Source: Corylus avellana (Eukaryota > Streptophyta > Magnoliopsida > Fagales > Betulaceae). Taken from it: a DNA stretch of 64,000 bases. The position numbers and the translations under genes were made by a program. The stretch's first letter is position 1. Every line of letters starts with the position of its first letter. The stretch spans positions 32,262,771 to 32,326,770 of the forward strand of contig NC_081543.1 of NCBI RefSeq assembly GCF_901000735.1, given 5' to 3'. Positions 1 through 12,300 of this stretch are shown here, piece by piece. Below the pieces are notes generated by a model. That model worked only from the letters and a program-made list of their open reading frames with translations. It made no database searches and had not been told where the DNA came from.

Positions 1-87
1 GTTTTCCATGTGTTACTTGGATGATGATTCTTCCTATCAATTACCTTGACAATGATTAATGTTATTACTCTTATATTTTTTCTTCAG

Positions 88-2517
88 ACTTTATGTCCCC
101 ATCAGAAAATGGAACTGTTATATCTCTAGGTGCAAAGGTTGGGATTGTTGCTGCTGGAGCTTTTGTTATATTTTTGGTTCTGGGTATCCTCTGGTGGAAG
201 TGCTGTCTAGGACAGAAAAATAAAATGGAACAAGGTATTTGCAGGGCAATTAATGTTGTTATTATATGGATCAGTATTTCTTTTTGGTAAAAGTTATTTA
301 CTTCTGGTATGTTCTTTGGATTCGTTTTTCCTTTTATTTTTTTTCCATCGAGCACTTTGCATGTGTATGTATGTTTGAACACACTACAGATGCATATGCA
401 CATTTGTAGGATGAAGTGGAAACAGCTAACTTGTTTAGTAATATGTTCACCGTGAGGTTGTGTGCGTGGAGCACACAACGGATAGGCCCATGAGCTGACA
501 TGCAAGTTGCAGTCTAAAAGCATTGTGCGGCTAATAGGGTGGCACTCATTCTAAGATAGCCTTTTGCAAAAGTTCCTGATGCAGAATGATGGCATGTGGT
601 TTCTCTAGAACTTGGTTAATTTATTAGGTCATCTTTTCTGAGCAAGGGAAGGGAAAAAAGGTGGGGGGGTGTGTGCAGTATGTACTAAAATATAATATGT
701 CTCAAACTATGAGGAATGTTGACAATTATGCAATTTTCTTAGACATACTTCTGTATCTGACTTGGCATCTTCCTCAGATTTAAAGGGTTTGGGCCGGCAA
801 ACTGGTATATTTACCTTAAGCCAAATCAAAGCTGCCACAAACAACTTTGATGCTGCGAATAAAATTGGTGAAGGTGGTTTTGGTTCTGTTTATAAGGTAT
901 TTGCTTAATAAATATTTTCTTTTGATTGATTGTATCTGAACTTTTCTTATTGTAGCTCTTCTTTTTGAAGTGTCCTTGTTCATTTATGGAAAAGAGTGTC
1001 CTTGTTTATTTATGGAAAAGGTTTTATGTTTTCCCAAATGCAGGGCCTTCTGTCAGATGGTACCATAATTGCTGTCAAACAGCTTTCTTCCAAATCAAAG
1101 CAAGGAAATCGTGAGTTTGTGAATGAGATAGGCATGATTTCTGCTTTGCAACATCCTCATTTTGTTAAGCTCTATGGATGCTGTATTGAAGGAAATCAAT
1201 TGTTGCTAGTATACGAGTACATGGAAAATAATTGTCTTGCTCGTGCTTTGTTTGGTAAACTTTTACCTTCTTGCACTTAATTGCATTTGTTGTGTATTTA
1301 TAGTCATTGATAACATGCATGTATGCTTAGTCATTAACTGTTTTTTATTAATTTGATTGATTGAAGGGCCACAAGAATATGAGTTGAAATTGGATTGGCC
1401 AACAAGACGGAAGATTTGTGTTGGTGTAGCAAGGGGGTTGGCATATCTCCATGAAGAATCAAGATTGAAGATTGTTCATAGAGACATCAAGGCTACTAAT
1501 GTATTGCTTGATAAAAATCTCAACCCTAAGATATCTGACTTTGGTTTAGCCAAGCTTGATGAAGAGGATAAAACCCACATAAGAACCCGAGTTGCTGGAA
1601 CTTAGTGAGTTGTTGTGTATTAATTTCATGTCATAGTGTTTCCTATTATCTTTTTTCTTATTTTCATGTGATACCAATAGTTTCAAAGAAATAGGAAGAA
1701 AAAGGAAATTGAAAGTATCTTACAAGTTAACTATTGATTTAGTTTACCCATGCCCTCAAGACAAACACACACACACACACGAAAGCAATTGGAAATTATT
1801 GCCCTTAATATTTGCAATCTTACGAATTTGTGATGCTGAAAATGTTTGCAGTGGATATATGGCACCTGAATATGCAATGCGGGGTTATTTAACTGACAAA
1901 GCAGATGTCTATAGTTTCGGAGTTGTTGCCTTAGAAATTGTCAGTGGAATGAGCAACACTGGTTACCGACCAAAGGAGGACTGTTTCCATCTTCTTGATC
2001 GGGTAATTTGAATCTCTTTCTTTCTTACACTTTCTCCTTTTCATGCTCTTGTTAATTTATATATGCTTGCGTTTGTTAAAATCTTAGAATTTAATTATGG
2101 AAATGTTTCATGTTGAATATCCAATTGTCATATTTGTTGAGCTAGAAAGTTGATACAATGTTGAGGCAAACTCTTCCACTCCTTCTAAATGAAGAATCAA
2201 CTCCGACTTTATTTGTTTCTTGAATTCTTCTTTTCCTGTTCTGTTTGCAGGCACTTGTTTTAAAAGAGAAAGGAAGTTTATTGGAACTGGTGGATTCAAG
2301 GTTGGGCTCAAACTACAAGACAGAAGAGGTTATGGTGATGATCAATGTGGCTCTTTTATGCACTAATGTTTCCCCAACAGTTCGGCCTACCATGTCTGCA
2401 GCGGTGAGCATGCTTGAGGGTAGGGCTCTTGTTCCAGAGCTGGTTCCGAATCCAAGTGTCTCAAATGATGAAATGAAAGTGAATGCGTTGTGGGAGCATT
2501 TTCAACACAGTAAATAA
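88..2517 (+). CDS. LRR-VIII-2 receptor kinase copy A, 3' part (membrane helix + kinase)
   Basis: The visible exons are 88-234, 778-896, 1044-1254, 1367-1604, 1852-2002 and 2251-2517, all with GT..AG borders; together they give 377 in-frame codons including the stop. The first exon carries a hydrophobic membrane helix ([19 protein letters not shown]) followed by basic residues. The kinase has the glycine loop [10 protein letters not shown], the AVK lysine, [11 protein letters not shown] and the [12 protein letters not shown] segment, so it is an RD kinase with all catalytic residues. Exon 1367-1604 must end at ctta before gtgagt, otherwise a TAG follows; this splice restores GTYGY. The domain order matches the LRR-malectin kinases of Arabidopsis such as At1g07650 and At1g53430, plasma-membrane proteins thought to act in signalling. 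The extracellular part lies left of the window. The tail after the kinase is short for the family (ends EHFQHSK). Confidence 0.9.
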
Positions 2518-2612
2518 CATAATATGTGTAACTCTATTGGTTTGTAAGGGCTAGGTTAGTTAACTTGTTTGACTCAGAGGCACAAAGAATTACAAGAAAA
2601 CTTTGAGCACTA

Positions 2613-3552
2613 CTAATCTAACAAGAGAAATAATCAAAAGAACATTGGAAGCGACTAGGTTGAATTTGTGATTTTAAAATGTGAGATTTGAAAACGTGAT
2701 TTTTAAAAACATTGTTAAGCATTTGTCAAAATTATAGCTTTATCTTTAAAATCGCAGTTTAGCTTTTAAAATTATGCATTTTCACAAAAGCACTTCATTT
2801 CTTGTGATTTAAAAACGCGGATTTTAGAAATGACTATTTTTTAAAAAAACGCAAGCCTAAATGATCAATCACATTGGTTTATGCATATTTGTATGTAAAA
2901 TGGTTAATCAAAACCTACTTTTATCTAGTTGAGGCAATGAGTTTTAAAATACATAATACATCTGATTATCTATTATTATTTTTATTTATTTATATCATTT
3001 AAATATTATTTTTTATTTATTTTTATAAAGATTGTATTTTTCTTATCAACTTTTGGAAAAAGAGAGATGTGGAGAGAGAAATAATATATTAATAAGATGG
3101 ATGTGTGAACAGTACTTGCTACTTGTAGCGGTGCACTGTTAACAAATGCAACAAGAATGTATTTTGCATTGTAGATGCATAATTCGAAAATCATAGAGGT
3201 TTTAGTGTTTTGTTTATCTATTTTAGATAAAAGTAAAAAAATGGTTAAGTCAATGTGAATGCTCTAGATATTCAATTTTCTATGATTTGGGTAAAAATTA
3301 TACTTTTTGTCTATAAAATCATAATGTTAAACGTACCCTTAATGAAATAACTGCCTTGCTAGTTTTCCCACTGCAAATGGAAGTCCTCATAATTTGTCAA
3401 ACCGGAGGGCTAAAGCTTATCTTGACCATTTCAACAAATTTGGCTCACCAAAATAACTAAAAAAAACTATGTAGATAAATCTACTAGTAATGCTACAAGA
3501 GATAGAAAAGTCGTATGTTGATAATAATGATGTGGAAATAAGCTACGTTTGG
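2613..3552 (+). repeat. 3'-flank repeat, copy 1
   Basis: This AT-rich non-coding stretch starts about 100 bases after the stop of copy A. It recurs at 6457 and 17225 with a few percent differences. It includes a sub-block (from about 3023) containing atgtagcggtgcactgtt-type sequence that is repeated again at 3692. No gene is visible in it. Confidence 0.8.
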
Positions 3553-3565
3553 CAAGGGGAGGTCC

Positions 3566-3605
3566 AGCACTATAGCTGGAACGGTGCTGTTCCAGCTACA
3601 GTGCT
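3566..3605. repeat. Perfectly spaced 17-bp hairpin
   Basis: Arms 3566-3582 and 3589-3605 are reverse complements with one mismatch, separated by a six-base loop ggtgct. It sits in a stretch (about 3553-3691) missing from the other flank copies, next to a T-run and a 20-N gap. It may be an end of a small foldback transposon. Confidence 0.75.
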
Positions 3606-3663
3606 GTCTGACACCAATCTTGACTTTGCGATTTTTTTTTTTTTTTTTTTTTATTATAAAAAA

Positions 3664-3683
3664 NNNNNNNNNNNNNNNNNNNN
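3664..3683. other. Assembly gap (20 N)
   Basis: A run of 20 N lies between two direct copies of the same flank sub-block (3023-3552 and 3692-4205), so the gap may reflect a repeat collapse. Confidence 0.95.
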
Positions 3684-3691
3684 TTTTTTTT

Positions 3692-4297
3692 TATAAAGAT
3701 TATATTTTTTTTATCAACTTTTGGAAAAAGAGAGATTTGGAGAGAGAAATAATATATTAATAAGATGGATGTGTGAATAGTATTCACTACATGTAGCGGT
3801 GCACTGTTAACAAATGCAACAAGAATGTATTTTGCATTGTAGATGCATAATCCGATGCAGAGGGTTTTTTAGTATTTTGTTTATCTACTTTAGATAAAAG
3901 TAAAAAATGTTTTAAGTCAATGTGAATGCTCTAGATGATCAATTTTCTATGATTTGGGTTAAAATTATACATTTTGTCTATAAAATCGTAATGTCAAACC
4001 TAATCTTAATGAAATAACTGCCTTGCTAGTTTGCCCACTACAAATGGAAGTCCTTATAATTTGTCAAACCGGAGGGCTAAAGCTTATCTTGACCATTTCA
4101 AAAATTTGTCTCACCAAAATAACTAAAAAAACTATGTAGATAAACCTACTAGTAATGCTACGAGAGATAGAAAAGCCGTATGTTGATAATAATGATGTGG
4201 AAATAACACTCAAGACTCCATAAGAATGTTGAAGAGATGGGTTTTGCCGACGTGGTCCTGCTCGACATCCATTTAATTATGATTTGACAGAAATGGA
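3692..4297 (+). repeat. Second direct copy of the flank sub-block
   Basis: It repeats 3023-3552 nearly base for base and then continues into sequence (ttgaagagatgggttt) that lies at the matching place in the copies at about 7390 and 18160. The first copy at 3552 diverges at gtggaaata, so this is a partial tandem duplication or a mis-joined pair. Confidence 0.75.
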
Positions 4298-4880
4298 CAT
4301 CCATTTAATCAATGTTCCTTACGACATCGACTGAAAACCATTTTGAAAAGAACATGTTTTCGGTCATTCTTGATGGCTGCAAAACAAGAATTGATTTTAT
4401 TATTATGATGTGTATATCCTCTATGAGATTAACATATTAATGTTTTTTTTTTTTTTTCCATACCCCACAAGAAGGAAATTTCAAGGAATGTTGATCAACG
4501 ACTAGAGATACGACTTTTTTCAGCTTTACAATTAATTCCATTTGTAATTTGTATGACGTGTAAATTCTCTTTGATAGCAACTTTTTACGTGTTCCTTTCA
4601 ATATCACAAGATTGTTTTTTAACCGATTGGTAAAATTAAAAGTCTAAATTTGTACATAATTGATTGGCTTCATCCATGCATATGAATCACAAATCAATCA
4701 TTTTGAAATCCATGTGCCTTGAAAGTAGCTAGTACCACATTGTACTTTTAGTGACACATGAATAATTTGATAATGTGATGTAATTATTAATATAAGAACA
4801 GTTGACTATTTGTATTATATTATGACAATAATATTTAATTTAATGTTAGTGTAATCTAATATAAAATAAAATAAAATAAA
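4298..4880. other. Segment missing from the two sister flanks
   Basis: The copies at about 7458 and 18228 run straight from gatagaaat into cgttc, while here about 580 bases intervene. They end in an aaaataaaataaaataaaaaat run. It is either an insertion with an A-rich tail or ancestral sequence lost in the others. There is no coding potential. Confidence 0.6.
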
Positions 4881-5638
4881 AAATCGTTCATTGCTAGATT
4901 GTTGCAAAATGTCATATTCACTTTCATCAGCTTTGATTTTTCCAATTCACCACTAAGAGTATATTTGAGATTAGGTCAAAAAATAGAGTTTTTAAAACTA
5001 AAAAAGTGACCATTAATTTTGGGAAGACATGAATCGCGGAAAAATATTGGAGAATTATCAACGCTAATTAATTTGTCAGTTAAACATCAATTTGTTTGAA
5101 TATTTGAATACTAGAGAATTAATTATCATCAACATATTCTTGTGTAGTGACTATATTAAGGCTAATGAATTTTCCAAACGCGTAATACGCTGTCTCCCTC
5201 TTATTGTGGAAAAAAAAATGTTGAAGAATTATCAACGCTGATTAAATTTCATCACCTATCAATATTACAAGTCCAATTTTGCACGTAATTGATTGGCTTC
5301 ATATAGAAATCAAACCAATAATTGGGTTCAATTTTGGATGGAAATCATATGAATCACAAATCAATCATTTTAAAATGCTCATCCCATGCGTTGAAAGTTT
5401 GTAGTATCTCAATGGTTGGTGCCAACTAATAAATTAATCAGAATATCGGGACTATTTCCAAGACAATAAATAGTAAATTAATAAAATAAAAGGACAAATA
5501 AAATTTAGAATTCGAGATCATCTCACAAATTTCTTCCAATCGTAAAGTATTACGCATTTATAGTACAAACCAAAAAGAAAACATTGAAAGGGACAATTCA
5601 ATTCTTATACGTTTTCCACCAACCTTTCTAGTAAATTT

Positions 5639-6224
5639 TACATACCCTCTCAAACTACCACTAAAGTGATAATGTTCCCTTTAAACTTTAAATTGTAATA
5701 ATGTCCTCCCCAAACTATCAAGACATTGTCAATGTCCCTCCTAAAGCTAGCAAAAAGATAAAAATGCCCTATATATTTCTCAATCAGGCAAAAATACCCC
5801 TATAGATAAAACTAAAATAAAATAATTTATTTAAGAAAAGAAAAAATTTAAATTAAAAAGAACGATTGTTTTTTTTTAAAAAAATTTTAAACGAAAATTT
5901 TTAATTTTTTTAAAGAAAACGATTTTTTTTAAACGAATATATATATATTTCTTAAATCGAAACTTTTATTTAAAAAAGTTATAAAACAAAATAAAAATTT
6001 TCAATTTTTATAACAAAAAAAAAATCGAAATTTTTTAATTTTTTAATTTTTTTTTTAAATGTACCACCCTTTGGGATTTTTATTTTTAGTTTTAGATTTT
6101 TTTCTACAAATTTTAGTATTTATTTTATTTTATTTTACTAAGGGTAATTTCATCATTGTGGGGAAACAATTGAAAGTTTGGGGGGGACATTGTCAATTGG
6201 GTGATAGTTTGAGATGGGTATGTA
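5639..6224. mobile_element. Foldback / MITE-like element with long inverted repeats
   Basis: The left end tacataccctctcaaacta and the right end (…gatagtttgagatgggtatgta) are inverted repeats about 70 bases long with mismatches, enclosing very AT-rich sequence. No transposase is present. Long inverted ends suggest a Mutator-like MITE, but no clean 9-bp target duplication is visible. Confidence 0.65.
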
Positions 6225-6456
6225 GACTTTCTTCAAGAATTAACTAGAGCATGTATATTTTTTCTAATTAAAAAATGTAAATTGTAGTAATTTCAAAAAA
6301 CATAGTCGAATTTGCCCATTAGAGCTACATAGAAAGGGCCTAAATGGTGAGAACTGCAGTCGCCTGATTGAGTCATAGCTTGACCTAACTCCATGATCAT
6401 GGCATCATGAGACCCAATGTGACCAATGCTAACAGAATTAAAGAGATTATCATTTT

Positions 6457-7952
6457 GACTAATCTAACAAGAGAAATAATCAAAAGAACATTGGAAGCGA
6501 CTAGGGTGAATTTATGATTTTAAAATGTGTGATTTGAAAACGTGATTTTTAAAAACGCAATTAAGCATTTGTCCAAAATTATAGCTTTACCTTTAAAATC
6601 GCAGTTTAACTTTTAAAATTGTGCATTTTCACAAAAGCACTTCATTCCTTGTGATTTAAAAACACAAAACGACTATTTTTAAAAAAAAACGCAAGCCTAA
6701 ATGATCAATCACATTGGTTTATGCATATTTGTATGTAGAATGGTTAATCAAAACCCACTTTTACCTAGTTTAGGTAATGAGTTTTAAAATACATAATACA
6801 TCTGATTATCTTTTTTTATTTTTTTTTAATTAATTAATTTATTTATATCATTTAAATATTATTTTTTATTTATTTTTATAAAGATTGTATTTTTCTTATC
6901 AATTTTTGGAAAAAGAGAGATGTGAAGAGAGAAATAATATATTAATGAGATGGATGTGTGAACAGTACTCGCTACATGTAGCGGTGCACTGTTAACAAAT
7001 GTAACAAGAATGTATTTTACATTGTAGATGCATAATCCGATGTAGAAGGTTTTTTAGTGTTTTGTTTATCTATTTTAAATCAAAGTAAAAAATGGTTAAG
7101 TCAATGTGAATGCTCTAAATTATCAATTTTCTATGATTTGGGTTAAAATTATACTTTTTGTCTATAAAATCATAATGTCAAACTTACCCTTAATGAAATA
7201 ACTGTCTTGTTAGTTTGCCCACTACAAATGGAAGTCCGCATAATTTGTCGAACCGGAGGGCTAAAGCTTATCTTGACCATTTCAACAAAACTAAAAAAAA
7301 CTATATAGATAAATCTACTAGTAATGCTACGAGAGATAGAAAAGCCGTATGTTGATAATAATGACGTGGAAATAACACCGAGACTCCAAAACAATGTTGA
7401 AGAGATGGGTTTTGACGACGTGGTCCTGCTCGACATCCATGTAATTATGATTTGATAGAAATCGTTCTTTGCTAGATTGTTGCGAAATGTCATATTCACT
7501 GTCAACGCTTTGATTTTTCCAATTCACCACTAAGACTATATTTGAGATTAGGTCGAAAAAAAAGAGTTTTTAAAACTAAAAAAGTGACCATTAATTTTGG
7601 GAAGACATGAATCGCGGAAAAATATTGGAGAATTATCAACGCTAATTAATTTGTCAGTGAAACATCAATTTATTTGAATATTTGAATATTAGAGAATTAA
7701 TTATCATCAACATATTCTTGTGTAGTGACTATATTAAGGCCAATGAATTTTCTAAACGCGTAATACGCTGTCTCCCTCTGATTGTGGAAAAAAAAATGTT
7801 GAAGAATTATTAACGCTGATTAAATTTCATCACCTATCAAGTTTACAAGTCCAATTTTGCACGTAATTGATTGGCTTCATATAGAAATCAAACCAATAAT
7901 TGGGTTCAATTTTGGATGGAAATCATATGAATCACAAATCAATCATTTTAAA
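6457..7952 (+). repeat. 3'-flank repeat, copy 2 (no kinase next to it)
   Basis: This is the same flank sequence as at 2613 and 17225, and closer to the latter. It is not preceded by kinase exons, so it is an orphan flank from another duplication round. It is cut by the gap at 7953 in the middle of the repeat (matching 18714). Confidence 0.75.
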
Positions 7953-8052
7953 NNNNNNNNNNNNNNNNNNNNNNNNNNNNNNNNNNNNNNNNNNNNNNNN
8001 NNNNNNNNNNNNNNNNNNNNNNNNNNNNNNNNNNNNNNNNNNNNNNNNNNNN
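7953..8052. other. Scaffold gap (100 N)
   Basis: A standard 100-N join. Upstream is orphan flank repeat and downstream is an intron of kinase copy B, whose first exons are missing. Order and orientation across the gap cannot be trusted. Confidence 0.95.
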
Positions 8053-8116
8053 CTGTAGTTTCTTTCATCAGCTGATTTTCCGGTGGACTCATTTCTCTAT
8101 TTCCCTCTCATATTAG

Positions 8117-9270
8117 TGACCTCACCCGCAACTACCTCAACGGTTCAATTCCTCCGGAATGGAGATCCACGCAGCTGGTCAACATGTACTCCCTCTCCCT
8201 CTCAATATATGTATAGATGTTTTCATGAAGTGATGATTTTAACGTAAGAGGGTCTTATTGCAGTTCCCTTCTTGGAAACCGGTTAACGGGTTCTATCCCC
8301 AGAGAGCTTGCACACATTACCACTCTCAAAAGCTTGTGAGTTTTGATATGCCGTTTGTTTCTATTTGTGATTTTTTTTTTTAAAGAGTTTTGTAATTAAG
8401 GAATGCGGTTTTATTATTCGTAGTACGGTGGAGTTCAATCAGCTTTCCGGAAATCTTCCTCCAGAGCTTGGCCATATGCCCTCCATAGAAAGATTGTAAG
8501 ACGTTTTTGATTATTCCCTCTTATTACAAGAATCTTATCTCTTTTATTTGGTGTGAGAATTCCTGAGGCTGATTTTATTGTTGTTGTTATTGATGGTGTT
8601 GATGTTATAGTCTCCTCAGCTCGAATTATTTTACTGGGGAGTTGCCTGATTCATTTGCAGGGCTGATCACATTGAAGGACTTGTAAGCTACTGTCTCTTT
8701 CTTTCTGCATTAAGTTTTTCATCTGAGATTACATATGACTTTTTTTTTTTTTTTTTTTTTTTAATTCCTTTTGTCCATTCAACGTAACGCAGTCGGATCA
8801 GTGACAATCAGTTTTTTGGAAAGATACCCAATTATATTCAAAATTGGAAAAAGCTTGGAAAACTGTGAGAGCTTTATTCCTTTTTCTTTTTTAATTTTGA
8901 TTGAGGATTTTGTCATTATTTAATTATGTCTGTTATTTGTTATCCCTCATTACATCAAAATTTGGCAACAACAGAGTGATTCAGGCAAGTGGTTTGAAGG
9001 GGCCAATTCCTCCTGGCGTTGCTCTTTTGGAAAAGTTATCTGACTTGTTAGTATCAACCTTTTATGTCACAACTATAAATCATTTTCAGATGGAATTGCA
9101 TTTGAATTACTATATTCTTTGTTGATTTGATATGCAGGAGAATTAGTGACTTGAATGGATCTGAAGAACCATTTCCACCACTTAATAATCTGACACAGTT
9201 GAAGACACTGTAAGTTAAATGTTTCAATGACATAATTTTTGGAAGTTCCATCCTTATGGCTTCTCGACTT

Positions 9271-9319
<49 letters not shown>

Positions 9320-12300
9320 AATTTTAATTTATTTATTTATTTTTTTAAATTTGGTTACAGGATATTGAGGAGTTGCAATATTACTGGACGGCTACCTGAA
9401 TTTCTTGGGGATATGACAACGTTGAAAACCTTGTTAGTATAGTAGCCACTTTTTCGTCCATTTTCTGTTTGCTGATATTTCAAAAATTCTCTTGAAAATG
9501 CTTTTATGCTAATTTATAGATCATTCAGTATTCTTGCATGGCCTGGAATTCCTTTTCTTCCCCTTATGTTGATTGTGACCTAAATCAACTTATGTGGCAT
9601 TCTTGATGGAGTTTGTGATTTTTTTTCTTTCTAGATAATACTAAGCAAGGAAAATTTGTACCTTGAATTTATGAGTTAAAAAATTCATTTTCTTTACTTC
9701 CCCTTGCTCTTTTGAAGGCATTGTTCTTTCAAGATAGAGGCTAACATTTCTAATCCGACAATATTTCTGTGATTTTATTTTATTTTTCTCTCTTTTTTAC
9801 CTTTTCCCCGTTGATGAAGCCTTTTAGACATTGAACATGATTGTCTTTGACAGGGTCATCTATGTTATTTGGTGCACTTGAGAAAACTATTTGAGACAAC
9901 CTTTTTTTATTTTTTTTTTATTATTTTTTTTTTTTTTGTTTTTTGTTTTTTGTTTTTTTTGTTTTTTTTTTTTTTCTTTTTTTATGTAATTTGCTTGGTA
10001 GATTCTCTCCCTTTTTGCCTTTCTTTAGTCGATCTTGAAATCCTGATTTCAATACTCATTTAGAGGTTTGTTGTTTGAACTACCCCAGCCGATTGTGCAT
10101 AAACCCTAGTTGGTCTAATTAGCTACACAGTTGAAATTTGAGCAAATCATCTGACTGCTCAATTATGTGCACAAGTGTATGTTTCTTTGTATGTATATGT
10201 CTGATAAAGTGACATATGTTCTTTATCTGATTGGAGTGCTATTTGTTTTCTAATTCATTTAATTATAACGTTTTCTGCAGAGATCTCAGCTTTAACAAAC
10301 TAAGAGGAGAAATTCCAAGCAGCTTTGCAAGTCTACAAAAATCAGATTACATGTATGCATTTTAAATTATATATATATTTTCATGTACCAAATTGCAGAC
10401 AACCATTTTTGTATAGCTGAGAGACACTGTGTGACTGTTACCTCATTAGTGGGGATGAAAAAGGAATAGTTTAATGGCCTGATCAATTAGGCTATCTCCA
10501 ATTTGATTAACTGGATGACTCCTAGATTCTGGCCTTAAAAGTCCTCAAGTATAAAATCAGGCAAAAATATCCTTTTGGCATTGAAGTTAAACTCAAACAA
10601 ACTTTGGGCCCCAAACAGAATTATCTGTGACCAACCTGACAGGATGTTTCAAGGGTGAAGTAACTGGACGGCCTGTTAAAGGCACCAAGTCAAGCTTTAG
10701 TTACAAGGGTTCTGTAAAATTTTTTAAGTATTTGCATTGGACATACATATCATCCATATGGGTAATTCAGCGCTGAAATTGTCTTCTCTTAAACTCGTAC
10801 CCAGTAGTGTCTGCTAAAGGCTACAAAAGAGAAATAAGTTCTTTCATGTCATTCAAATTATATGTTTCCTAGAGTTAAATACTGCATGTTGTCATCCATA
10901 TAAGATTTTTTTTTTTAAAAAAAAAAAATTAATTTCCTAGTTAAAGTTGTTCCTCTTCCAAAGGATAGATGTAGCTTACACTCCTACCTCTACTTGCTAG
11001 AGTAGGGATGCCATTTCATGTACTTTATTATTGTTAATATGAAATCATCCAAAGTATAAATATTTGTTTAGCAATTGGATTTTTAAAGATTTGCATTCTC
11101 AAGGGAAAGACTTGATGATCTGTAATGCACAAACTACATAACGATACTGAATTGGCAATATTGATTTTGTTTAGATATTTAACCGGCAACTTGCTAACTG
11201 GACAAGTGCCTCTGTGGATGCTGAATAAAGGGGACAACATGTAAGGTTCTCTGCTAGATTCTGAATATACAAGTAGTCAACCAAAGATGTTGATTATTTT
11301 ATCCTAATCATTGCATGATATTTCATTAATAATAATAATGATTGTGCATCTACCTTGTTGACTATCTTCTAAAGCTTTATCTGCCTGTATTACTCAGTCG
11401 CTTTTACTTCAACTGAAAAAAAAAAAAATGTTTCTGAGTATGACCTCTGGTAATATGTAGTTACTTACATGTCTTCCATTTGATTTGGTCTGAATGTCAA
11501 AATGTGAAGAAACTCTGATGCTGTTGGGTTGTTTTCGGATGAGATGGTCAAAGGTCCGATCCAACACAACATATGCTCTACATGTTAAATCTTAATCATT
11601 AGAAAAGTGACATGGACAAAAACGATTTGCATCTTTAAAGTGTAATTTATAGAAATATGTGAGATATTTTATTAATCAATTTAGAAAATGAGGGTCTTAA
11701 AGCATATCAAAACAAGAGGATTAAAGGAAATGCATTCCTTATAAGTTTCAATGGCATTTCCAAGAATTTTTACTCCTGAGAGTTCCCAATGTTTCCTACT
11801 CTCCTTGTGTTTACTTCCAGGTGCTTTTTCTACAATGTGTCAGAAATGGCATCCCAATGTCGAAAATAGGAACCAGAGAATATGCATTTTCATTGAAAGC
11901 ATGTCCTGTGCAATTACAGCCATACTAATGTCTCCTTTTGAGTTCAAGATTCAAATATCTTTTGTTGCTATGGGTCATGATCCAACTTTGAAGAGAAGAA
12001 CCTCCATATTCTGGATTGGCATTCACTCTTCTAGTATTTGCTCATGGGATTGTTAGCAAGATAATAGGACTATAAGGAGATGATCATTTTAGTTAGTATT
12101 TCCTCAGCTTATGATAGTTTATGAGCAGCTAATCCCTTATGAGTGGTAGAAAGTGCTTGTAGTTTTTCTACTTAAGTTCAGTTGTTAGCTTAATATCTTG
12201 GATTATGTAGAATGAAGAATGAGAAGAATTAAATCTGAATACTATCATCCCTTCCAAGTATGTTATGCACTATCATTTATAATATAAGTTTTCTGGGCAT

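Noticed and set aside
71..523. 150-residue minus-strand frame, repeated at 14685-15137.
   Set aside because: Antisense to the kinase membrane-helix exon and its intron. Conserved between copies only because the DNA is duplicated.
11751..12056. 101-residue frame between LRR exons.
   Set aside because: It lies in an intron of kinase copy B, whose exons splice in phase on either side. No domain is seen.
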